Below are positions 6,549 to 14,143 of a stretch of 15,048 nt of DNA, piece after piece. The first letter of the stretch is position 1; every line of letters begins with the position of its first letter. The notes below the pieces were generated by a model, which saw nothing but the letters and a program-made list of their open reading frames with translations, was not told the DNA's origin and searched no databases. The translations under genes were made by a program, and so were the position numbers. Where the stretch lies: the NCBI GenBank assembly GCA_021442885.1, contig JABUVA010000004.1, positions 21,666-36,713 on the forward strand, written 5' to 3'. Source of the DNA: Methanobrevibacter sp. GTDB taxonomy: Archaea > Methanobacteriota > Methanobacteria > Methanobacteriales > Methanobacteriaceae.

Positions 6549-7655
6549 ATGTATATTAATGATTTTGTAAAAAGTATTAATGAAAGAGATAGAAAAACTT
6601 TTTTCAATGATTTTGAAAATCGTAAAAATGATAATGTTAAAGAAGGTTCTAATGATATTAATTTAATAGCTGATTTTACAGAGTATTCTCCTTTACATAA
6701 TGGTCATTTTCATTGTATGAGTGTTGCAAAATCACAATTTCCTGATGCATTATTTGTAGCTATTGTGCCAGGATTGTTTGAGCGAAGTGGAAGAGGCCTA
6801 CCCTATATATTGCCAAGGGAAGTTAGGGCAGAAATTGCAATTTCAGTTGGTGCAGATATTGTAGTTGAAGGTCCTCCAATGGGGATAATGGGTTCAGGTC
6901 AATATTCATTATCATTAGCTCGTATGTTTAAAGCATTAAATACAGACATTATTCCTAGAGGATATAATCCTATAGATGGTTTTGATAAAATTTTAGAAAG
7001 GATTTCACAAGGCCACCCAATAGCTCCAAAACCTTATAAAATTGTTGATATGAAAACAAAAGAAATTCTCCTTCGTGATAAACTAGCTGAAGATAATTAT
7101 GTTATTGTAAGCTTTTCAAAATCTCTTAATAAAATTAATTTTGATTTTAAAGATAAATTTCTCTTTGTTAAAAGAATAAGTGGTGTTTCAGGAAGTAAAA
7201 TACGTGAAAGTGTTTCTAACAATAACTTTGATTTAGTAAAAGATATGATGCCTGCTCAAACTATTGAAATTCTTAAAAGAGAAATTGAAAAAAATAGGGC
7301 TCCATTACATGATTTAAGAGTTGATGAAAAAATAATCGAAAATGCTAATAACTTAAGTTTTAATCATTTAGCTAGTTTAAATTTATTTAATGATGATTTA
7401 GCTAATAAAATCATTGAAAATCGCCCATATAATACTGTTGAAGATGTTTATAATAGTTTAAGTCAAGGTTTTTCCAAGTTTTTTAAAACACGTGTTTTAA
7501 GTATTTTAGAAGCAGATGTATCAAAAGAAGTAATTTCTAGTTATATTGATTATTATCCTTCTGTAATAAGAGTGTTAGATTATAAGAATAAAGAAAAATT
7601 AGAAAAATTTAAAGAAAAGGTAAATAATAGTAATGTAGAATTATTTACCCATTAA
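6549..7655 (+). CDS. TmcAL-like HIGH-motif nucleotidyltransferase (possible tRNA-modifying enzyme)
   Basis: The 368-residue protein has a nucleotidyltransferase fold of the HIGH superfamily. ADFTEYSPLHNGH (41-53) corresponds to the EYNPFHNGH segment of TmcAL/YlbM proteins, and SGSKIRES (214-221) matches the second nucleotide-binding motif. The C-terminal part also follows TmcAL: an N-R-P...S segment, FFKTRVLSIL (311-320) where TmcAL has KTKRYTxTRI, and YYPSVIRVLDYKNKEKL (335-351) where TmcAL ends in YIRVLGF. In Bacillus, TmcAL activates acetate to acetylate the wobble cytidine of elongator tRNA-Met. Whether this archaeal relative does that is not known to me. Odd points are an extra ~38 polar residues before the catalytic domain and no visible ribosome binding site. 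The end overlaps the opposing gene by 15 bp. Related alternatives (NMN or pantetheine-phosphate adenylyltransferase) are shorter and lack this C-terminal region. Confidence 0.7.
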   Translation: MYINDFVKSINERDRKTFFNDFENRKNDNVKEGSNDINLIADFTEYSPLHNGHFHCMSVAKSQFPDALFVAIVPGLFERSGRGLPYILPREVRAEIAISVGADIVVEGPPMGIMGSGQYSLSLARMFKALNTDIIPRGYNPIDGFDKILERISQGHPIAPKPYKIVDMKTKEILLRDKLAEDNYVIVSFSKSLNKINFDFKDKFLFVKRISGVSGSKIRESVSNNNFDLVKDMMPAQTIEILKREIEKNRAPLHDLRVDEKIIENANNLSFNHLASLNLFNDDLANKIIENRPYNTVEDVYNSLSQGFSKFFKTRVLSILEADVSKEVISSYIDYYPSVIRVLDYKNKEKLEKFKEKVNNSNVELFTH

Positions 7656-8888
7656 ATGTCCAAACATTACTCCAGGATTTTTTAATCCTAAAATAGCATC
7701 TAAGAATGTTGGATATACACTACTTAAGAAGAACATGTAAACAATGTAGAATAATACAATAATTATTAAAACAACTAGAATAATTGTTAGTATTATATCT
7801 ACAGCACCATAAGGTTCTTTTTCTTTCTCATCATTCTCAATATTATGTATTGATCTTGTTGAAGCTCTAATTCCTCCATTTTTTCTTTGTTTTGGACGTC
7901 TATTTCTACGAATGCTCTGTTCTGGTGCAGGATATACTGGAGGTATATAATCACCTTCAGGATTATTATTTTGTACATTATCTATATCTATATATCCTTG
8001 ATTTTGATAATTCGCACGTGGGGGTGCATAAGTATCATATTCATTACTTGGAGCAGTTTGATATTGTTCAGCATTTACATTATTGCTTTCATAAGGATTT
8101 CTAGTTAAAGAACCATATCTTTCTTCATCTTTAGCAATCTCTTGAGTTAAATGAACTTCAGGTTCATCATAATACAAGTCATCTAAATAGGATTCATATT
8201 TATTTTCAATACTTGATTTTTTATTTTCTGGAGGTTGATATGAATGATCAGGGTAAATATATCCATCATCTACTCCAGATTGTTGCATTGGAGCTTTGTA
8301 TTGTTCATATTGTGGTTCTTGGGTGTTATATGTGTTTTCAGCTGTATATTGTTCATATTGTGGTTCTTGGGTGTTATATGTGTTTTCAGTAGAATACTGT
8401 TCAGTTGTTGTTTGAGTTTGAGTATCCTCATATTGGTTAGTAGGTTCTTGATAAATAGGAGGTTCTTGTTCATAAGTATTCTCATTTGAATAAGGATTAA
8501 TATAATCTTGTGAGCCATATTGAGAATCATCAATATTTACCGCATATGGTGAATCATTTGGGGTTTGTTGTTGTGTATTTTCATTACCTAAAACATCACC
8601 GATTATCTCTTCTCTACTTGCTGTATTTTCAACATAAGAAGGTTCTGTTTTAGGAGGTTCATAATTGGTAGGTTGTGAGTCCATTTCTTGTAATGTGTCT
8701 GAAATTGGACTTTGAGAGGGTGCAGTGGTTTCTTCAACTTTAGGTTCGTTCATACCAATAATTTTCTCTAAACAATCTTTACAGTAAGTTTTACCGCCTA
8801 TTTCCATAAAACATTCTGCACATACTGGCTTTCCACAAATAGAACATGCAGCTACACTTTCTCTTCCAGGATGATAATAACAGTCCAT
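7641..8888 (-). CDS. B-box-type zinc-finger protein with repeat-rich linker and C-terminal membrane segment
   Basis: This 415-residue protein has three parts. Residues 1-40 form a compact zinc-binding module with paired ligands C3/H6, C15/C18, C23/C26 and C36/C39, as in B-box-like fingers often found at the N-terminus of prokaryotic membrane proteins. Residues ~45-325 are a low-complexity linker rich in Q, N, E, Y, P and T. It includes two adjacent 16-residue copies of STENTYNTQEPQYEQY type (166-197) and a weaker copy near 136-147. A basic patch (327-346, RRNRRPKQRK) precedes one strong transmembrane helix (about 363-386), followed by a short, partly hydrophobic tail. The positive patch suggests that the zinc finger and linker are cytoplasmic. 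I do not recognise a specific function; B-box modules generally serve in protein interaction. The start has a weak GTGA site 5 bases upstream; its own promoter probably lies in the 93-bp gap after serS. Confidence 0.8.
   Translation of the reverse strand: MDCYYHPGRESVAACSICGKPVCAECFMEIGGKTYCKDCLEKIIGMNEPKVEETTAPSQSPISDTLQEMDSQPTNYEPPKTEPSYVENTASREEIIGDVLGNENTQQQTPNDSPYAVNIDDSQYGSQDYINPYSNENTYEQEPPIYQEPTNQYEDTQTQTTTEQYSTENTYNTQEPQYEQYTAENTYNTQEPQYEQYKAPMQQSGVDDGYIYPDHSYQPPENKKSSIENKYESYLDDLYYDEPEVHLTQEIAKDEERYGSLTRNPYESNNVNAEQYQTAPSNEYDTYAPPRANYQNQGYIDIDNVQNNNPEGDYIPPVYPAPEQSIRRNRRPKQRKNGGIRASTRSIHNIENDEKEKEPYGAVDIILTIILVVLIIIVLFYIVYMFFLSSVYPTFLDAILGLKNPGVMFGHLMGK
8301..8396 (-). repeat. Tandem 48-bp repeat within the zinc-finger protein gene
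   Basis: Two adjacent 48-bp units (8301-8348 and 8349-8396) share their first 41 bases exactly and differ only in the last seven (CTGTATA versus TAGAATA). The unit is a multiple of three and encodes 16 residues, so copy number can change without a frameshift. The near identity at DNA level points to a recent duplication or ongoing slippage. Confidence 0.9.
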
Positions 8889-8981
8889 AATTTCACGCTC
8901 TTAATTTTTTTAATAAATACACAATTAAACTTTATTAATTTAATTTATATTTTTTCTATTTATTTATAATTTCCTATCTAC
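8889..8981 (-). promoter_or_regulatory. Likely promoter of the zinc-finger protein gene
   Basis: The 93-bp gap after serS is almost all A and T. Read on the minus strand it contains AAAAATATAAATTAAATT, a TATA-like stretch at about 8940-8957, and the weak GTGA ribosome binding site just before ATG 8888. The distance is compatible with a leader of a few tens of bases. The extreme AT content makes a TATA call weak. Confidence 0.3.
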
Positions 8982-10532
8982 TTAAGGCCAAGTTAATACT
9001 TTAGGTACTTTAACATCTTTAAGTTTATCTTTTATAAGATCAGGCCAAACCTCTTTATCAAACCCTTTTTGGGATAAAAATCCGAATAACCATCTTGTGA
9101 TTCCCCATCCAGTACATCCTGTCCAAATTCTATGATTATGAGCTTCTCTTATTGAAAATCCTTCAATAAAATGAGTTCCATGAACATTAGCAGATACAAC
9201 TGCAACTCCTTTTTCTCTACCTGGAACTTTTAATCTCATTTCATATTTTGGAATATCTGGAAATTCAATTCCACGGTCGTCACTTTTTCTTCCTTCTAAA
9301 TAAAATGGGTCATCTCCAATTTCAGTATACCACTCAAGTTCTAAATCATTTGCAAGTTCATGGGATAATTCAAGGGTGGCATCTCTGATTTTAGTTACTT
9401 CTTCAGGGTCAGCTAACCATACAGTTTCAATCCTTTGGAATTCATGTACACGGTCAAGGCCTTTAGCACCTCCACCTTCCCATCTGTAAGTCCATCCACT
9501 TTTATCATAAAATTTAATAGGAAACTCACTTTCATCAATTACTTCATGAGAGAAAAATTGGTAAAATGGTTCACATTGTGCTGCTGCATTTACATATCCT
9601 GGATCTTTAAGTCCTTCTTTTAATAAATCAATAGGCACTTCTTTATTTATCATTAAATCATTTTTGAATTTTGTAAAAGTTTCCGGATCTCTTTTAGGAG
9701 CACTTACATAGTACATTCCTTCAGGAAGTCCTTCAAGATATTTCATTTTATCTAGTACTTCAATAGGTATAAGTTTTGGGAATAAACATTCTTGAAATCC
9801 TAATTTTTCAATAACTCTTTCTATTATGAGTTCTTCTAATGCACGTTCAAGAGCAGTTATTTCAGGACCATAAAACCATTGTCCTCTTCCAGGGAATGGT
9901 TTTACCCATCCTCTTTTCACTGCTTCTTTAGTCATATCTCCTTCAAAAAATGTATCAAATTCATCACTAGTAGCTATTATTTCACCTGGTGTTGAATTTA
10001 ACTTATAAGTAATATCTAGTTCTTCTCCACCTTCAAATTCTTCTTTTTTAGCTATTTTTTTAATAATTCTATTTACACTTTGTTTTCTAATAGTAGATTC
10101 ATCTATATCTTTTATTAAAAAGCTAGCTTTATCATCTTTAACAGTTATGTTTTCTAATTGAGAATATTGTTTTGCTGAATCAAAATCAAAAGAATATTCT
10201 CCTTCACCAATGGGGATTGTAATTTTATATTCATCAATATGTAGTTTTCTTACACCTAAATGGTATTTTTTACCTAATAATTGACTTAAAGGATTTTTTA
10301 ATCTAAGTAAACCATCGTGGGCTCTGGTTTTATGACCAGAATCAATAGTGAGATATAATGTATTTCCATCAAGATTCCAATCAGTTATTTTTGCAGCTAA
10401 GGATTCATCTGCATTTCCAAGTCCTTTTAAAAGTAAATCTTGATTAGCTTCATCAATAAATTTTTCTATATCTGATTCGGCTTCTGATGCATCTTTACTA
10501 AATGTCACAGTTCCTTTTAAGTTAAATCTCAT
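8982..10532 (-). CDS. serS: Seryl-tRNA synthetase, type 2 (methanogen type)
   Basis: This enzyme charges tRNA-Ser with serine. The 516-residue protein is the rare archaeal type 2 form, not the common bacterial/eukaryotic form. It starts with MRFNLKGTVTFSKD and has a distinctive N-terminal tRNA-binding domain (about 1-165) instead of the long coiled coil of type 1. The class II core follows, with motif 2 around YRWEGGGAKGLDRVHEFQR (349-367) and motif 3 in CTGWGITRWLFGFL (473-486). The zinc ligands known from the Methanosarcina enzyme correspond to C320 (AAQCEP), E369 (RIET) and C473 (TGCTGW); the 49-residue spacing between the first two is the same as in that enzyme. The start is supported by GGAG at 10541-10544 (minus strand). 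It lies 32 bases downstream of pcc1 and is probably co-transcribed with it. Confidence 0.95.
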   Translation of the reverse strand: MRFNLKGTVTFSKDASEAESDIEKFIDEANQDLLLKGLGNADESLAAKITDWNLDGNTLYLTIDSGHKTRAHDGLLRLKNPLSQLLGKKYHLGVRKLHIDEYKITIPIGEGEYSFDFDSAKQYSQLENITVKDDKASFLIKDIDESTIRKQSVNRIIKKIAKKEEFEGGEELDITYKLNSTPGEIIATSDEFDTFFEGDMTKEAVKRGWVKPFPGRGQWFYGPEITALERALEELIIERVIEKLGFQECLFPKLIPIEVLDKMKYLEGLPEGMYYVSAPKRDPETFTKFKNDLMINKEVPIDLLKEGLKDPGYVNAAAQCEPFYQFFSHEVIDESEFPIKFYDKSGWTYRWEGGGAKGLDRVHEFQRIETVWLADPEEVTKIRDATLELSHELANDLELEWYTEIGDDPFYLEGRKSDDRGIEFPDIPKYEMRLKVPGREKGVAVVSANVHGTHFIEGFSIREAHNHRIWTGCTGWGITRWLFGFLSQKGFDKEVWPDLIKDKLKDVKVPKVLTWP

Positions 10533-10564
10533 ATTGTTGTCTCCGTTTTTTTCTTTGTAATTAA

Positions 10565-10807
10565 TTAATCGTTAGTAGAAACTATTATTTTTTCAGCAAC
10601 TATTTCTGAAGCTATTAAATCATCTATTGTAGCTAAAAAGCTTCCTAAAGATTCACTTGAAATATTATATGTTATTTTATCATCATCATAAGATGATTCA
10701 ATAAAATCTTTATTATCAATTTCTAAGCTTTTATAAATAGTTTCACAATTGTGTGAGTTATTATATTTAAGTTGGATTTTTCCATTAATTTTCATAATTC
10801 TCAACAT
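10565..10807 (-). CDS. pcc1: KEOPS complex subunit Pcc1-like
   Basis: Pcc1 is the small dimer-forming subunit of KEOPS, which with Kae1 and Bud32 installs t6A at position 37 of ANN-decoding tRNAs. The 80-residue product has the family size and pattern: a short beta segment, YKSLEIDNKDF, alternating strands (KITYNISSES), then SLGSFLATIDDLIASEIVAEKII, the conserved helix and final strand. The assignment rests on this overall pattern, as the family has no catalytic motif. The start is uncertain. ATG 10807 has no ribosome binding site, and Met5 (10795) has only a GAG four bases upstream. A TATA-like ATTATATC near 10823-10835 could give a leaderless transcript starting at the first ATG. It is the first gene before serS on the minus strand, a sensible link since tRNA-Ser(GCU) is a t6A substrate. 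Confidence 0.75.
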   Translation of the reverse strand: MLRIMKINGKIQLKYNNSHNCETIYKSLEIDNKDFIESSYDDDKITYNISSESLGSFLATIDDLIASEIVAEKIIVSTND

Positions 10808-11186
10808 TACAAAATATGTTTCTTAAGATATAATAATTTTATGTATTATTTATATTGGGGATGTGTTAAAATCTATTTTTAGTTTTCTATTTTTAATCTT
10901 TTTATAGCTATTATGAGATATTTTATTTTAAATAAGCTATTTCAATTCTCTTTTCAATATTTAATCAATTTATATTTTTTCACATACAAATATAGTTAGG
11001 ATATTATTTCATAGTGTGGATATTTTTAGGGTAACATTTATTAATAACTAAAATAAAATAATTAAGTATTCTATATATTAATGCAATATATAATTTTTAC
11101 ATAGCTAATGTGGATATTAATTTAATAGCTATTTTTTAATCAAACATCTGTTTGATGATTATTATATTTGTTTTGGAGGAATTATT
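10808..11186. promoter_or_regulatory. 379-bp divergent gap between pcc1 and rpl10e
   Basis: No protein gene or recognisable RNA gene is seen; the stretch is extremely AT-rich. For rpl10e there is a TATA-like AATATATAAT at 11085-11094, an inverted repeat at 11139-11156 and a strong GGAGG at 11175-11179, 7 bases before the ATG. TGTGGATATT occurs twice (11015-11024 and 11109-11118), which may be chance in this composition. The pcc1 side has a TATA-like element near 10823-10835. The size of the gap exceeds what two promoters need, and I see nothing else that explains it. Confidence 0.45.
11139..11156. repeat. Inverted repeat in the rpl10e leader
   Basis: ATCAAACA and TGTTTGAT are perfect 8-bp arms around TC. 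The element ends 18 bp before the GGAGG ribosome binding site. In the mRNA it could form a hairpin with an impossibly tight 2-base loop unless inner pairs open, so a DNA-binding protein site is as likely as an RNA structure. Function is inferred from position only. Confidence 0.45.
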
Positions 11187-11669
11187 ATGGTTCGTGCTTA
11201 TACAAGAAGAGATTATATTAGAAAAACCCCTAATTCAAGAATCGTACAATATGATATGGGGAATTTACAAGAAGAATTTCCAGTTTCAGTAAGTTTAGCT
11301 GTTAAAAAACCTGCTAATCTTAGACACAATTCATTAGAAGCTGCAAGGATTGCTTCTAACAGATTAATGCAAAGAGCTGCTGGTAGATTAGGTTATCATT
11401 TAAAATTAAGGACTTATCCTCACCATATTGTAAGAGAAAACCCAATGGCTACTGGTGCAGGAGCAGATAGGGTACAAAGTGGTATGAGAAATGCTTTTGG
11501 TAAACCTATTAGTGTTGAAGCTATTGTAAAACCAGGTCAAAAAGTTATTACTATTGAAGTTCACCCTAAAAACTTTGAAGATGCTAAATTAGCTTTAAAA
11601 AGAGCTTCAATGAAATTTTCTGTTCCTTGTAGAATTGTTGTTGACAAAGGTCAAGAATTAGTTAAATAA
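11187..11669 (+). CDS. rpl10e: 50S ribosomal protein L10e (uL16)
   Basis: Archaeal L10e is the counterpart of bacterial L16 (uL16), a large-subunit protein placed near the tRNA binding sites and the peptidyl-transferase centre. The 160-residue product has the family's length and its typical beginning ([19 protein letters not shown]), the stretch [33 protein letters not shown], and the loop region [21 protein letters not shown] that reaches towards the tRNA. The ending [15 protein letters not shown] is also typical. Translation start is clear from GGAGG at 11175-11179. It stands alone rather than within a ribosomal operon in this window, with a T-rich stretch after it. Confidence 0.97.
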   Translation: MVRAYTRRDYIRKTPNSRIVQYDMGNLQEEFPVSVSLAVKKPANLRHNSLEAARIASNRLMQRAAGRLGYHLKLRTYPHHIVRENPMATGAGADRVQSGMRNAFGKPISVEAIVKPGQKVITIEVHPKNFEDAKLALKRASMKFSVPCRIVVDKGQELVK

Positions 11670-11674
11670 TTCCT

Positions 11675-11812
11675 TTGACTTTTACTTTTTTTTATTTTAC
11701 TAAAATTTATTAATTATAAAAATCAAATTATACTTTATTAATATTGACATATTTATTTTATTTTGTTCATATTGTCAATTTTAAATATTTTTTCAAACCA
11801 AGAGGTTATGAC
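11675..11812 (+). promoter_or_regulatory. rpl10e terminator tract and ppsA promoter region
   Basis: After rpl10e a T-run (about 11680-11698) should end transcription. A TATA-like TTATAAAAA follows at about 11714-11722, which would start ppsA transcription near 11745. ATTGACA (11743-11749) and TGTCAAT (11773-11779) form a 7-bp inverted repeat whose half-site centres are 30 bp apart, close to three helical turns, in the likely start region. The ppsA ribosome binding site AGAGGT is at 11801-11806. Confidence 0.4.
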
Positions 11813-14089
11813 ATGTATGTTGTAAAATTTGAGGATTTAAATAAATCTGATATTGGAATTGCAGGTGGAAAGGGTGCTAATTTGGGAGAGCTCACTCAAG
11901 CAGGAATTCCTGTTCCACCAGGATTTGTAGTAACTGCAGAAACTTATCAAAAGTTTATGGAAGATGGTGGAATTAATAATAAAGTTATGGAGATTTTAGA
12001 TCAAATTGATATTAATGATACTAAGGAACTTCAAGCAGCAGCTGAAGAAATTAAATCTCTTATTATCAAAACCCCTATTGCTGATGATATAACTACTTTT
12101 ATTACTGAAGCTTATAATCAACTCTGTCAAAGAGTAGATGAAGATGATACTGATGTAGCTATTCGTTCTTCTGCTACTGCTGAAGATTTACCTGAAGCTT
12201 CTTTTGCAGGTCAACAAGATACTTTCTTACATGTTTCTGGAACTAAACAAGTAATTGAATATGTAAGGAAATGTTGGGCATCTTTATTTGAAGCAAGAGC
12301 TATTTTCTATAGAGAAGAAAATGATTTCGAACATTCAAAGGTTTATATTGCTGTTGTTGTTCAAAAAATGGCTAATGCAGATAAAGCAGGAGTAATGTTT
12401 ACTGTAAACCCATCTACTGGTGAAGAAGTTGCATTAATTGAAGGATCATGGGGACTTGGTGAATCTGTTGTATCTGGAGATGTAACACCAGATAATTATA
12501 TGGTTGATAAGAAGAATGATGAGATTATTAATGTTACTATTGCTGATAAAAAAGTAATGTATACTAATGATGAAGCTGGAACAAGTGTTAAAGTAGAAGT
12601 TCCTGAAGAATTAAGAGAAGAAAGGGTTTTATCAGATTCTGAACTTGTTGAATTAACTAATATGGGTAAAAAAGTACAAGCTCATTATGGAGAACCGATG
12701 GATACTGAATGGGCATTTGAAAAAGGAAAATTATTCTTATTACAAGCAAGACCAATCACTACTCTTGATAAAGAAACAGAAGTTACTGAAGATTCTGATG
12801 TTTCTGTTGATGGTGAAGTAATTGTTAGAGGTCTTGGTGCAAGTCCAGGTGTTGCTTCTGGTTTAGTAAAAATCATTAGAGACATTGATGAATTAGATAA
12901 AGTTGAAGATGGAGACATTATGGTTACAACAATGACCACTCCAGATATGGTTCCTGCTATGAGAAGAGCAGCAGGTATTATCACTGATGAAGGTGGAGTT
13001 ACTTGTCATGCATCTATTATTTCTCGTGAACTAGGTATTCCATGTGTTGTAGGAACTGGTTCTGCTACTTCAACTTTAAAAGAAGAATCTGGTGTAACTT
13101 TAGATGGTAAAAAAGGATTGGTCTTTGAAGGTTTAACTGAAGTTAAAGAAGAAGCTCCTGTTGCAACAGGAAGTGCAGAGGCAGCTCCAATCATTACTGT
13201 TACTGAAGTTAAAGCTAATGTAAGTATGCCTGAAGCAGCTGAAAAAGCAGCAGCTACTGGTGCTGATGGTGTAGGATTACTTAGAACAGAACATATGATG
13301 TTAACTAGTGGTATTCACCCAGGTAAATTTGTAGATGAAGGTAGGGAAGATGAATTAATCAACACTATTGCAGATAATGTAAAAATTGTTGCTGATGCAT
13401 TCTATCCAAAACCAGTATGGTACAGAACTCTTGATGCTCCAACAGATGAATTTATTACTTTAGAAGGTGGAGAAAATGAACCTCATGAACACAATCCAAT
13501 GTTAGGATGGAGAGGTATCAGAAGAGAGTTAGACCAACCTGAAATTCTCAAATGTGAATTTAAAGCTATTAAAAAATTATACGATCAAGGATACACAAAT
13601 CTTGGTATTATGATTCCATTATCACAAAGCCCAGAAGAGCTTAAAAAAGCTAAAGAACTTTGTGGAAGTATTGGACTTATACCTCATAAAGATGTTGATT
13701 TCGGTATGATGGTGGAAATTCCTGCAGCTGCTTTAACTATTGAAGATTATATTGCAGTTGGAATAGACTTTGTAAGTTTAGGAACAAATGATTTAACTCA
13801 ATATACCTTAGCTGTTGATAGAAACAATGAGTTTGTAGCTAAACATTATACTGAAGAACACCCTGCTGTTATGAAGTTAATTGAAAGAACAATTAAAAAA
13901 TGTGTAGAAGCAGGTGTAAAATGTAGTATTTGTGGTCAAGCAGGTAGTGTACCTCGTATTGTTGAAAAACTTGTTGGATATGGAATTACAAGTGTTTCAT
14001 CTAATACTGATGCTGTAGCTGAAGTTAGAAAAACTGTAGCTAGAGCTGAGAAAAAATTAATTCTTGATGCTGCTCGTAAAAATCTTTAA
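11813..14089 (+). CDS. ppsA: Phosphoenolpyruvate synthase
   Basis: PEP synthase converts pyruvate, ATP and water to phosphoenolpyruvate, AMP and phosphate; in methanogens this feeds sugar and amino-acid synthesis from acetyl-CoA-derived pyruvate. The 758-residue protein has the three expected domains. The N-terminal ATP-grasp part includes GGKGANLGEL (18-27), AIRSSATAEDLPEASFAGQQDT (117-137) and QARPITT at its end (311-317). The mobile swivel domain has the phospho-accepting His399 in GGVTCHASI. The C-terminal TIM barrel has GADGVGLLRTEH (483-494), GTNDLTQY (657-664) and the catalytic Cys707 in CSICGQAG. The frame is open upstream to an ATG at 11744, but those 23 residues are not family-like; ATG 11813 has AGAGGT 6 bases upstream and gives the normal N-terminus MYVVKFEDLN. 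A short Glu/Ala-rich linker lies at about 444-460. Confidence 0.96.
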   Translation: MYVVKFEDLNKSDIGIAGGKGANLGELTQAGIPVPPGFVVTAETYQKFMEDGGINNKVMEILDQIDINDTKELQAAAEEIKSLIIKTPIADDITTFITEAYNQLCQRVDEDDTDVAIRSSATAEDLPEASFAGQQDTFLHVSGTKQVIEYVRKCWASLFEARAIFYREENDFEHSKVYIAVVVQKMANADKAGVMFTVNPSTGEEVALIEGSWGLGESVVSGDVTPDNYMVDKKNDEIINVTIADKKVMYTNDEAGTSVKVEVPEELREERVLSDSELVELTNMGKKVQAHYGEPMDTEWAFEKGKLFLLQARPITTLDKETEVTEDSDVSVDGEVIVRGLGASPGVASGLVKIIRDIDELDKVEDGDIMVTTMTTPDMVPAMRRAAGIITDEGGVTCHASIISRELGIPCVVGTGSATSTLKEESGVTLDGKKGLVFEGLTEVKEEAPVATGSAEAAPIITVTEVKANVSMPEAAEKAAATGADGVGLLRTEHMMLTSGIHPGKFVDEGREDELINTIADNVKIVADAFYPKPVWYRTLDAPTDEFITLEGGENEPHEHNPMLGWRGIRRELDQPEILKCEFKAIKKLYDQGYTNLGIMIPLSQSPEELKKAKELCGSIGLIPHKDVDFGMMVEIPAAALTIEDYIAVGIDFVSLGTNDLTQYTLAVDRNNEFVAKHYTEEHPAVMKLIERTIKKCVEAGVKCSICGQAGSVPRIVEKLVGYGITSVSSNTDAVAEVRKTVARAEKKLILDAARKNL

Positions 14090-14130
14090 TTAATTTTTTC
14101 ATATTTTTTCTTTTTTTTATTTTTATTAAA
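14090..14130 (+). terminator. T-rich tract between ppsA and mfnA
   Basis: The 54-bp gap holds several T runs (14093-14099, 14103-14108, 14110-14118 and 14120-14124), enough for archaeal U-tract termination. With no room for a clear separate promoter, partial read-through into mfnA is possible. Confidence 0.4.
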
Positions 14131-14143
14131 TGTAGGTTATTTT

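Noticed and set aside
7365..7514. Helix-hairpin-helix DNA-binding motif at residues ~273-322 of the nucleotidyltransferase-like protein
   Set aside because: The resemblance (LANKIIENRPYNTVEDVY) is superficial; the following KTRVLSIL and IRVLDY segments fit the TmcAL C-terminal region better.
10808..11186. Possible tRNA, riboswitch or small RNA in the long gap before rpl10e
   Set aside because: No cloverleaf or conserved riboswitch core can be seen, and the region lacks the higher G+C of structured RNAs in AT-rich genomes; only the short inverted repeat remains.
11744..11812. Upstream ATG start for ppsA adding 23 residues
   Set aside because: The added residues are hydrophobic and aromatic, not part of PEP synthase, and AGAGGT precedes ATG 11813.
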